This document shows positions 47,574 through 53,730 of a stretch of 53,730 nt of DNA, piece by piece. Below the pieces are notes generated by a model. It was not told the origin of the DNA. It worked only from the letters and a program-made list of their open reading frames with translations, and searched no databases. Position 1 is the first letter of the stretch; each line of letters begins with the position of its first letter. The DNA is from Thermoleophilia bacterium (GTDB lineage: Bacteria > Actinomycetota > Thermoleophilia > Gaiellales > Gaiellaceae): positions 1 to 53,730 of the forward strand of contig SHVL01000014.1 of NCBI GenBank assembly GCA_009694305.1. Reading direction: 5' to 3'. Position numbers and translations under genes: made by a program.

Positions 47574-48841
47574 AGCTTCCAGACCTTTTCGTGGGTGATC
47601 CCGCGCCGCCCGACGGCGTTCCTCAGGTCAACGATCAGATGCGCGTCGGTGACGAGTTGCGTGTAGTCGATGTCCGTGTGTGCGGTTGCGATCACGACCG
47701 CGTCGTAGGCTCCGGGCTCGAGTGGTTGCGAGGCGAGCTCCATGCCGTGCTCGACGAATGAGGGGACGTGCGGGTCGTGGTAGGAGACATCTGCACCGGC
47801 GTTCAGCAGCAGCTCGATCAGTTTCACGGCGGGCGACTCACGCATGTCGGAGATATCAGCCTTGTACGCCACCCCGAGCACGAGAATCCGCGAGCCCTTG
47901 AGTGACTTGCCCGAGCCGTGGTTCAGTGCCTGTGAGACGCGCGAACGGCAGTAGTAGGGCATGTTCTGGTTGACCTCACCTGCAAGCTCGATGAAGCGCG
48001 TCGAAAAATCGTACTCGCGCGCCTTCCAGGTGAGGTAGAACGGGTCGATCGGGATGCAGTGACCGCCGAGGCCGGGCCCCGGATCGAAGCGCATGAAGCC
48101 GAATGGCTTCGTCGCGGCGGCATCGACGACCTCCCAGATGTCGATGCCCATCCGGTCGCACAGCTGCGCCAGCTCGTTGACGAGAGCGATGTTGACCGAG
48201 CGAAAGATGTTTTCGAGCAGCTTCGTCAGCTCTGCTGCCTCGGGTGTCGAGACCCGGTGGATGGTGTCGATCGCGCTGCCGTACAACGCAGCCGCGGCGT
48301 TGGTCGAGGCCTCGTTGATGCCACCGACGACCTTTGGCACGGTCTTCGTCGTGTGATCGGTCCTGCCGGGGTCGATGCGCTCGGGTGAGAAGGCGAGGTA
48401 GAAGTCCACACCGGCGACGAGGCCCGAGCCACGCTCCAGGATGGGCAGCAGTTCGTCGCGTGTGGTGCCGGGGTATGTCGTCGATTCGAGCACGACGAGG
48501 TGGCCTGTGCGTAGTCGCATCGATATCTCGGCGGCGGCGGCGCAGACGATCGAGAGGTCGGGCTCCCGTTGTTTCGAGAGGGGGGTTGGCAGCGCGATCA
48601 CGATCGCGTCGGCTTCGCGTAGCTCGTCGTAGTCGGTCGTGGCGTGCAGGAGGCGCCCGTCTATGATCTGCTTCAGTTTCTCGCTCGGAACGTCCTCGAT
48701 GTAGCTCTCGCCACGGTTGAGCTGATCAACTCTTTCGGGGCTGACGTCCACGAGCAGGACGGAGCGGCCTGCGTCTGCAAAGACCTGGGCGAGCGGCACG
48801 CCGACGTAGCCGGCTCCGATGATTGCAACGTCGCGACGCAC
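47570..48841 (-). CDS. wbpA: UDP-N-acetyl-D-glucosamine 6-dehydrogenase (WbpA-type)
   Basis: A 423-residue UDP-sugar dehydrogenase oxidising C6 of a UDP-HexNAc to the uronate. The NAD motif IIGAGYVGVPLA opens the chain; the catalytic Cys is in GGHCIPIDPFYLTWKA. That ending is characteristic of UDP-GlcNAc dehydrogenases; ManNAc dehydrogenase (WecC) normally has GHCIAVDPWF. GVAYKADISDMRESPA closes the C-terminal domain. The GTG at 48841 has AGGA about ten bases upstream; the longer frame is Pro/Arg-rich shadow. It follows the Mur-ligase-like gene by 50 bases. Confidence 0.86.
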   Translation of the reverse strand: MRRDVAIIGAGYVGVPLAQVFADAGRSVLLVDVSPERVDQLNRGESYIEDVPSEKLKQIIDGRLLHATTDYDELREADAIVIALPTPLSKQREPDLSIVCAAAAEISMRLRTGHLVVLESTTYPGTTRDELLPILERGSGLVAGVDFYLAFSPERIDPGRTDHTTKTVPKVVGGINEASTNAAAALYGSAIDTIHRVSTPEAAELTKLLENIFRSVNIALVNELAQLCDRMGIDIWEVVDAAATKPFGFMRFDPGPGLGGHCIPIDPFYLTWKAREYDFSTRFIELAGEVNQNMPYYCRSRVSQALNHGSGKSLKGSRILVLGVAYKADISDMRESPAVKLIELLLNAGADVSYHDPHVPSFVEHGMELASQPLEPGAYDAVVIATAHTDIDYTQLVTDAHLIVDLRNAVGRRGITHEKVWKL

Positions 48842-48891
48842 AGCAGGGAATCCTACCGCGGTGGGCGGCGGCGCCCGGGCAGGACGCGCGC

Positions 48892-50097
48892 TCAGCCGGG
48901 CGTGTGCAGGAGGTTGCACGCGCTGCACTGGCCTTCGCGGTGGCAGCCTTCGCGCCAGCAGCGGACGTCCATCGTGCGTGACAGCAGGATCCGCAGTAGG
49001 TGATCGGCCCGGTTCGAGCCCTTGAGCACGACGAGGTCACCGTCGCGCAGGGCGGTTCGGTAGTGCTCTGCCGCCTCGCGTACGGTGGCGAACATCAGCA
49101 GAGCGCCGCCGGATTCGGCTACGAGCTTCCTGACACGGTTGGCCTGTGACCCGACGAACGCTACCTCGTCGGCGACCGCGAGCCCGCTACGGGCGAACCT
49201 GGTGTACACCCTCGAGCTGCTGCCGGCGTAATCCGAGAGCGAGCCGACAATGAGGACTTTGCGGGTCGCCCGCGCATCTGCTATGAACTCGAGCACGGGG
49301 TCGAGCGACCACGCCGGCGCCTTGCAGTCGTCCCGGATGAATGTCACGCCACCCTGGACGACGGCACTCATACGGGCGGGTACGGGCTCGAAGTGCGCCA
49401 CCGACTCGAGTGCGTCGTCCAGCGGGTGCCCCAGGGCGTGCGCCACTCCGAGCGCTGCGAGCACGCTCGTAGCGGATTGCTTCCCGTGCAGCCGTGTCCG
49501 TACCGGACGAGAGCTGCCTCCGACCTGCAGCATGAACTCGAGGTGATCAGGCCACGAAGAGCGCACCTCTGAGACCCGAAGCGTGGCTTGCGGCGACTCG
49601 CCGAAGGAAATCACACGCCCTCGAAACCCCTCCGTCATGGTCATCGCATACGCATCGTCGGCGTTCAGAACGGCGATCCCGTCGTCGGGTAGGGCTTCGA
49701 TGAGCGCTCGCTTCTCGGCCGTGACGGCCTCGAGGGTGCGGAACTCTGTGAAGTGGTCACGACCGATGCACGTGACGACGCCGATCCGGGGTTGCAGGAG
49801 TTGCGCGATCTGGTTGACGCTTCCGGGCCGCCAGGCGGCCACCTCCGCCACGCAGACCGCATCGCCCGTTCGCGTCTGCAGAATCGCTCGTCCCACCTGA
49901 GAGATTCGATTCGAATTCGCCGGCGTCGATGTCGTTCCCGGACCAAGGATGGCGACGATCAGCTCCTTTGTCGTCGTCTTGCCCGCACTCCCTGTCACAC
50001 CGACGAAGGTCGTATTCCGGAGGCGTCGGCGCTGCGCCGTACCGGCGACGAGCCCGAGTCGTAGAAGGGTGGCCCGGACAGCGGCCTCACCCGGCAG
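48892..50097 (-). CDS. Mur ligase family protein with C-terminal Cys-rich tail
   Basis: An ATP-dependent Mur-ligase-like protein of about 400 residues. TTFVGVTGSAGKTTTKEL contains the P-loop, and IGVVTCIGRDH, LNADDAYA, HGKQSATSVLAALGVA and IRDDCKAPAWSLDPVLEF match the MurF-like central and C-terminal domains. The last residues carry four Cys in C-x4-C-x5-C-x2-C (CWREGC, CSAC), a possible metal site absent from normal Mur ligases. The conserved strand before the P-loop lies upstream of the only normal start (GTG at 49998). No ATG, GTG or TTG exists before the upstream stop; CTG at 50097 is assumed. It probably joins an amino acid to a sugar uronate or wall precursor. Confidence 0.72.
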   Translation of the reverse strand: MPGEAAVRATLLRLGLVAGTAQRRRLRNTTFVGVTGSAGKTTTKELIVAILGPGTTSTPANSNRISQVGRAILQTRTGDAVCVAEVAAWRPGSVNQIAQLLQPRIGVVTCIGRDHFTEFRTLEAVTAEKRALIEALPDDGIAVLNADDAYAMTMTEGFRGRVISFGESPQATLRVSEVRSSWPDHLEFMLQVGGSSRPVRTRLHGKQSATSVLAALGVAHALGHPLDDALESVAHFEPVPARMSAVVQGGVTFIRDDCKAPAWSLDPVLEFIADARATRKVLIVGSLSDYAGSSSRVYTRFARSGLAVADEVAFVGSQANRVRKLVAESGGALLMFATVREAAEHYRTALRDGDLVVLKGSNRADHLLRILLSRTMDVRCWREGCHREGQCSACNLLHTPG

Positions 50098-50155
50098 AAA
50101 CCGGCGCCCTGTGAGCGTGAGCTGACGCTGTGAACCGATGAGTTATCATAGGGCA

Positions 50156-52003
50156 GTGTGCGGGATTGCCGGGATCTGGGAGCGGTCGGGCCGCCCCGTC
50201 AACCGTGCAGCTCTGGAACGGATGGCTGCGATTCTCCAGCACCGTGGCCCCGACGGCTCCGGCATCCACCTGGACGGCGAACTGGGCCTTGCCAACCGGC
50301 GTCTTGCCATTGTCGATCCATCGCCAGCCGGCGAGCAGCCGATGGGTCTCGAGAGCCGGGGGCTGTGGCTCACCTACAACGGTGAGATTCACAACTACGT
50401 CGAGCTCCGGAAGGAACTGGAGTCGAGCGGTGCGCGGTTCCGGACGGACACCGACACAGAGGTCGTCCTCGAGGCCTATGCAGCATGGGGGATGGGGTGT
50501 TTCGAGCGCTTCAACGGCATGTGGGCGCTTGGCCTGTGGGATGGGCGTGAGCGGCAACTCGTTCTTTCCCGTGACCGGTTCGGGATCAAGCCCCTGTGTT
50601 ATTCGCTGCGCGGCGGCCGGATCTGTTTTGCCTCCGAACCGAAGGCCATCCTTACCGCCTTTCCGCAGGAGCGGGAGCCCGACAACGCGGAGATCGGCCG
50701 TTTCCTCGCCGGTCATTACCCCGATACGGGCGAGGCCACCTTCTTCGCCGGGATCAGCAATCTGCCGGCCGCGCACTGCCTTGTCGTCACTCCTACCTCG
50801 ATCGGCGAGATCGGCTACTGGGGCTTTCAGCCGGGCGTTGAGGCACCGATGCGCGATGCGGAGGAGCAGTTCCGCGAGCTTCTTCGCGAGTCCGTCCGGA
50901 TCCGGATGCGCAGTGATGTCCCCGTCGGGGCGTGTCTCTCGGGAGGCCTAGACTCCAGCGCGATCGCGGCACTCGTCGAGGTGCCGCCGGGACGCCCGAT
51001 GCAGTGCTTCTCGCTGCGGTATGACGGTTCACGCGACGACGAGAGCCGGTATGCCGCAGCAGCGGCCCGGGATGACCGCTTCTCGATCACCTGGGTGCGG
51101 CCTGCTGGCGATGACCTGCTGGACACGATCGGTCGTATCGTCTGGCATCACGATGCGCCGACGCCGCTCCGCGGCCGGCTTGCCCAGTGGGCTGTGATGC
51201 AGGAGGCGGGAAAGCACGTCAAGGTCGTGCTCGACGGCCAGGGTGGAGACGAGTTGCTCGCCGGGTATTCGCGCTACGTCTTTCCGTACGTGGTTGACCG
51301 ACTTCGTCGGCCGACCCGGGCCGGGGGAATCGTCCGGGAGCTTTCAGACCTTGCTCGAATCGAGACCCGCAGCCGACTCTGGTTTCTCTCCCGCACGCCT
51401 TTGCAGCCGGCGCAGCGGGCGCTCGGCCTACCGCCGTGGGTGTGCGGGAGGGCCGAAGGGCGCGCGTTTCGCCGGAGCGTGGATGTCTCGCCCGGCGAGC
51501 GGGAGCGTCCGTATGCGAGCTCGGTCAACAACATGCTCTGGCACGAATTGCGCCACGAGGGCCTGCCCGAGGTTCTGCACGCCGAGGATGCGCTCAGCAT
51601 GGCGTTCTCGATCGAGTCGCGGACGCCGTTCCTCGACCACCGTCTCGTCGAGCTGTGTTTCTCGCTGCCGTATACCGAAAAGATCGGCGGCGGCTGGACA
51701 AAGAGCCTGCTGCGGCGTTCTCTCGCAGGCGACGTGCCGCCCGAGATCCTTGCCCGTCGTCGCAAGCTCGGGTTCTCGTCTCCGGCCGGCACGTGGCTTC
51801 GTCGCGATGACACGTGGCGAGGGGTGCGGGATCTCCTGCTCGACCCACGCTGCCTCGGGCGCGGCATCCTCGACGGCCGCCGGCTCGAGCGCGCGCTCAG
51901 GGTCTACGAGCGAGCTCCGGAGGTGGTTCGCGTGCACCGCACGGTCCGTATCTGGGCCTGGATCACGCTCGAACTGTGGTTCCGTCAGTTCATTGACGCC
52001 TGA
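50156..52003 (+). CDS. asnB: asparagine synthase-like glutamine amidotransferase (AsnB family)
   Basis: A 615-residue two-domain enzyme. The N-terminal Ntn glutaminase needs Cys as residue 2: GTG at 50156 followed by TGC gives MCGIAGIWE, so this start is firm although an ATG at 50138 is in frame. RGPDGSG and YNGEIHNY bind glutamine. The synthetase domain has SGGLDSSAIAAL near 262 and DGQGGDELLAGY. It either makes Asn or, as with AsnB homologues in O-antigen clusters, amidates a sugar uronate. Its place beside WbpA-like genes favours the second. It is divergent from the Mur-ligase-like gene. Confidence 0.88.
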   Translation: MCGIAGIWERSGRPVNRAALERMAAILQHRGPDGSGIHLDGELGLANRRLAIVDPSPAGEQPMGLESRGLWLTYNGEIHNYVELRKELESSGARFRTDTDTEVVLEAYAAWGMGCFERFNGMWALGLWDGRERQLVLSRDRFGIKPLCYSLRGGRICFASEPKAILTAFPQEREPDNAEIGRFLAGHYPDTGEATFFAGISNLPAAHCLVVTPTSIGEIGYWGFQPGVEAPMRDAEEQFRELLRESVRIRMRSDVPVGACLSGGLDSSAIAALVEVPPGRPMQCFSLRYDGSRDDESRYAAAAARDDRFSITWVRPAGDDLLDTIGRIVWHHDAPTPLRGRLAQWAVMQEAGKHVKVVLDGQGGDELLAGYSRYVFPYVVDRLRRPTRAGGIVRELSDLARIETRSRLWFLSRTPLQPAQRALGLPPWVCGRAEGRAFRRSVDVSPGERERPYASSVNNMLWHELRHEGLPEVLHAEDALSMAFSIESRTPFLDHRLVELCFSLPYTEKIGGGWTKSLLRRSLAGDVPPEILARRRKLGFSSPAGTWLRRDDTWRGVRDLLLDPRCLGRGILDGRRLERALRVYERAPEVVRVHRTVRIWAWITLELWFRQFIDA

Positions 52004-52009
52004 GCAGCG

Positions 52010-53065
52010 TCAGGGACGGCGTCCCGGCAGCGCCTCGCCGAGCACGGCCGCAATCCGTTCTGCGGCGCGCCCGTCCCCGTAGAGCTCCGGCCGGCCCGGC
52101 GGCATCCGGGCATCACCGATTGCCGTTGCGATGCGGTCGGGGTCGTCGTCAACCAGAACGTTCGCCCCGGCTTCGACCGTGGCCACCCATTCGGTAGACG
52201 GGCGCATCGTCACGCAGGGAACGCCGTACCAGTAGGCCTCCTTCTGGAGGCCACCCGAGTCGGTCGCTATCACTGCCGCCTGCGAGGCCAGAGCCGCGAA
52301 GTCCAGGTAGCCGAGGGGGTCGATTACGGTGATCGACGGGGGCACTTCGATCCCCTGCGCTGCCAGCACGTTTCGCGTTCTCGGGTGCGCCGGCAGCACG
52401 ACCCGGTGGGCCGAGCGGCCGAGGCCCGCCACGATCCGTCGCAGCCGCTCCGGCTGCACGTTGGCCTCACGGTGCACCGTCGCGAGGACGAACGCCCCGG
52501 GTTCCACGCCGAGTGCGGCAAGGATGCCGGAGCGCTCGCGGGCCAGAGGCGCAAACCGGGCCACCGCATCGGCCATCACGTCGCCGACGACGTGGATCTC
52601 GCCTGTCACTTCCTCGCCACGGAGGATTGCGGCCGAGCGTTCGTCGGGTGCGAACAGGAACGAGGAGAGGCGGTCTACCTCGATTCTGTTGCGCTCCTCG
52701 GGCATCGTCAGGTCGCCGCTGCGTAACCCTGCCTCGACGTGCGCGACGGGGTACCCGGCCCCGGCACCGGCTCCCGCGAGTGTCGAGTTCGTGTCACCGT
52801 AGACGAGGACGGTGTCTGGCCGTTGCTGCGTCACCGTTGCGCGTAGAGCCTGTTCGATCGTCGCTACCTCGGATGTGCGGAGGTCGAGAGCGATGGCGGG
52901 AGCGCGAAGCGAGAGCTCGTCGAAGAAGACCGCCGACAGGGAGGCATCCCAGTGCTGACCGGTGTGCACGACGATCTCCTCGATCCCTTCATGGCGAAGG
53001 GCCGCAGAGAGCGGCGCCGACTTGATGAACTGTGGTCGGTTGCCGACGACCGTGAGCACTTTCAC
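52010..53065 (-). CDS. UDP-N-acetylglucosamine 2-epimerase family (WecB/WbpI-like)
   Basis: A 351-residue GT-B-fold non-hydrolysing epimerase. VVGNRPQFIK opens the chain; the catalytic set is in YGDTNST, HVEAGLRSGD, PEERNRIEVDRLS, TVHREAN and DSGGLQKEA. It inverts C2 of a UDP-GlcNAc derivative: UDP-GlcNAc if WecB, or UDP-GlcNAc(3NAc)A if WbpI. The nearby WbpA/B/D-like genes make the WbpI role attractive. The GTG at 53065 is in register with the family; the upstream extension is not conserved. It converges with asnB at a six-base gap. Confidence 0.87.
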   Translation of the reverse strand: MKVLTVVGNRPQFIKSAPLSAALRHEGIEEIVVHTGQHWDASLSAVFFDELSLRAPAIALDLRTSEVATIEQALRATVTQQRPDTVLVYGDTNSTLAGAGAGAGYPVAHVEAGLRSGDLTMPEERNRIEVDRLSSFLFAPDERSAAILRGEEVTGEIHVVGDVMADAVARFAPLARERSGILAALGVEPGAFVLATVHREANVQPERLRRIVAGLGRSAHRVVLPAHPRTRNVLAAQGIEVPPSITVIDPLGYLDFAALASQAAVIATDSGGLQKEAYWYGVPCVTMRPSTEWVATVEAGANVLVDDDPDRIATAIGDARMPPGRPELYGDGRAAERIAAVLGEALPGRRP

Positions 53066-53192
53066 GAGCGTCGCCTCGACCGCGGGGAGCGGCTGTGCAT
53101 CGTGTGAGCGTAGCCGCCTCGATCCCGCGGGCGCGATGCTCACGCCCGCTGCCCCGCGCACGTGGGTGTCGCCCTGGTCGGCATCGCGCGGC

Positions 53193-53198
53193 TACACT
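53193..53198 (+). promoter_or_regulatory. putative -10 element of tRNA-Lys
   Basis: TACACT lies 12 bases before the mature tRNA 5' end, the same hexamer and nearly the same distance as before tRNA-Ile. No good -35 is visible. Confidence 0.4.
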
Positions 53199-53210
53199 TC
53201 GGATCCGCTC

Positions 53211-53283
53211 GGGCCGTTAGCTCAGTTGGTAGAGCAGGGGACTCTTAATCCCAAGGTCGAAGGTTCGAATCCTTCACGGCCCA
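53211..53283 (+). tRNA. tRNA-Lys (CTT anticodon)
   Basis: A 73-base cloverleaf. Acceptor GGGCCGT pairs with ACGGCCC, with discriminator A. The D arm is GCTCAGTTGGTAGAGC and the anticodon loop CTCTTAA gives CTT. The anticodon stem has one G-A mismatch at its first pair (27-43). The T arm has GGTTCGAATCC. CCA is not encoded. No intrinsic terminator was recognised in the 108 bases to the next gene. Confidence 0.97.
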
Positions 53284-53391
53284 TTGAAGGAACGGCTTGG
53301 ACACGTGGATCCGGGCCGGTTTCAATTCAGCCGCCTGGATGGCGTGTCCCAACGGTGTCCCGGCTCCAGCCTGTCGCCGCGCACGAGGCGA

Positions 53392-53730
53392 TCACAGGGC
53401 CCTTGCTGACTCGAAGATTTGCGTGTACTCAGCTGCGGCAGTTGTCCCGAGTGGCAGGAGCGGCGGTCGGGTGTTGCCAGCGGGAATACCCTGAAGGACG
53501 AGTCCGAGCTTGGCTTTTTGGTTGTAGCTTCCCGCCTCCATGTGCTGGATCCACGGCAGGAGCCCCGCCATCAGACGTGCTGCGCGCTCGGCCTGACCGG
53601 ATGTGACGGCTTCCAGCACTTCGACATGCTCGCGTGGGAACACGTTCGCGGTACCTGCGATCCAGCTTGTAACGCCCCAGCGGAAGTAGTCGAGCGCCTG
53701 ATCGTCGGAGCCGCAGCTGACCTGAAGGCG
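53392..53730 (-). CDS. DapA / dihydrodipicolinate synthase family protein (C-terminal part)
   Basis: The frame runs off the right edge, so the N-terminal part is missing; 112 residues are visible. SCGSDDQALDYFRWGVTSWIAGTANVFP matches, by its key blocks GVTSWIAG and ANVFP, the strand and turn after the Schiff-base Lys in the class I aldolase DapA/NanA family. The C-terminal helices (NQKAKLGLVLQGIP, then RPPLLPL) are also typical. The substrate cannot be decided from this half; many members are not lysine enzymes. The gene converges with tRNA-Lys. Confidence 0.8.
   Translation of the reverse strand, partial: RLQVSCGSDDQALDYFRWGVTSWIAGTANVFPREHVEVLEAVTSGQAERAARLMAGLLPWIQHMEAGSYNQKAKLGLVLQGIPAGNTRPPLLPLGTTAAAEYTQIFESARAL

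Noticed and set aside
53211-53391. tRNA-Lys as an integration site for a mobile element
   Set aside because: No integrase, no repeat of the tRNA 3' end was seen in the window, and the adjacent gene is a metabolic DapA-family gene.

Overview
The window is about 54 kb of a high-GC bacterial chromosome containing the replication origin. The order rpmH-rnpA-yidD-yidC-jag-rsmG-parA-parB (minus strand) | oriC | dnaA-dnaN-recF-dciA-gyrB-gyrA (plus strand) is the classic origin region. High GC, frequent GTG starts, long GC-driven antisense reading frames and 1-4 base gene overlaps suggest an actinobacterium. Separate AccD and AccA subunits beside a complete fab cluster, plus a GyrB with a long TOPRIM-region insert, fit the deep-branching class Thermoleophilia better than Mycobacteriales or Streptomycetales. 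That class assignment is inference and needs a tree. No rRNA, CRISPR array, insertion sequence or prophage was found.

Layout. 1-1,868: end of a membrane protein, a CPBP protease, chorismate mutase, a DUF151 nuclease and tRNA-Ile. 1,926-6,457: chromosome partitioning, membrane insertion and RNase P genes, all minus. 6,458-6,787: oriC with DnaA boxes. 6,788-16,010: replication and gyrase genes, plus. 16,015-19,047: a slipin, then a secreted peptidoglycan-recognition amidase. 19,164-26,233: fatty acid synthesis (fabZ-fabH-fabD-fabG-fabF, an unusual zinc-ribbon ureohydrolase-like protein, accD-accA). 26,388-29,717: a DUF1998 helicase, thioredoxin and a dolichol-phosphate-mannose-synthase-like glycosyltransferase, minus. 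29,758-38,612: PolX, a PLP decarboxylase, two half-size TauE/SafE proteins, an M23 peptidase, a small membrane ORF with an MMPL transporter, and a YczE-like membrane protein. 38,632-53,065: cell-surface carbohydrate region with rmlA-rmlC-rmlD and rmlB (dTDP-L-rhamnose), SpoIID-like and subtilisin-like secreted proteins, a WbpA/WbpB/WbpD-like uronic acid set, a Mur-ligase-like protein with a Cys-rich tail, an AsnB-like amidotransferase and a WecB/WbpI-like epimerase. 53,211 to end: tRNA-Lys and the end of a DapA-family gene.

How it works together. Replication initiation, elongation and segregation genes flank oriC and mostly read away from it. The fab/acc block makes malonyl-CoA and elongates acyl chains but has no acpP in its usual place. 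The surface block supplies dTDP-rhamnose and probably a diacetamido- or acetamido-uronic acid. The AsnB-like and Mur-ligase-like proteins could amidate that uronate or attach amino acids to it (inference).

The most unusual points are: two genes (recF and the Mur-ligase-like gene) whose conserved N-termini appear to require a CTG start; a ureohydrolase fold with Cys at the first metal-ligand position and a fused zinc ribbon; a TauE/SafE transporter split into two overlapping half genes; Gln at the quinolone-determining GyrA position; and a Mur-ligase-like protein with a C-terminal four-Cys tail inside a sugar-uronate operon.
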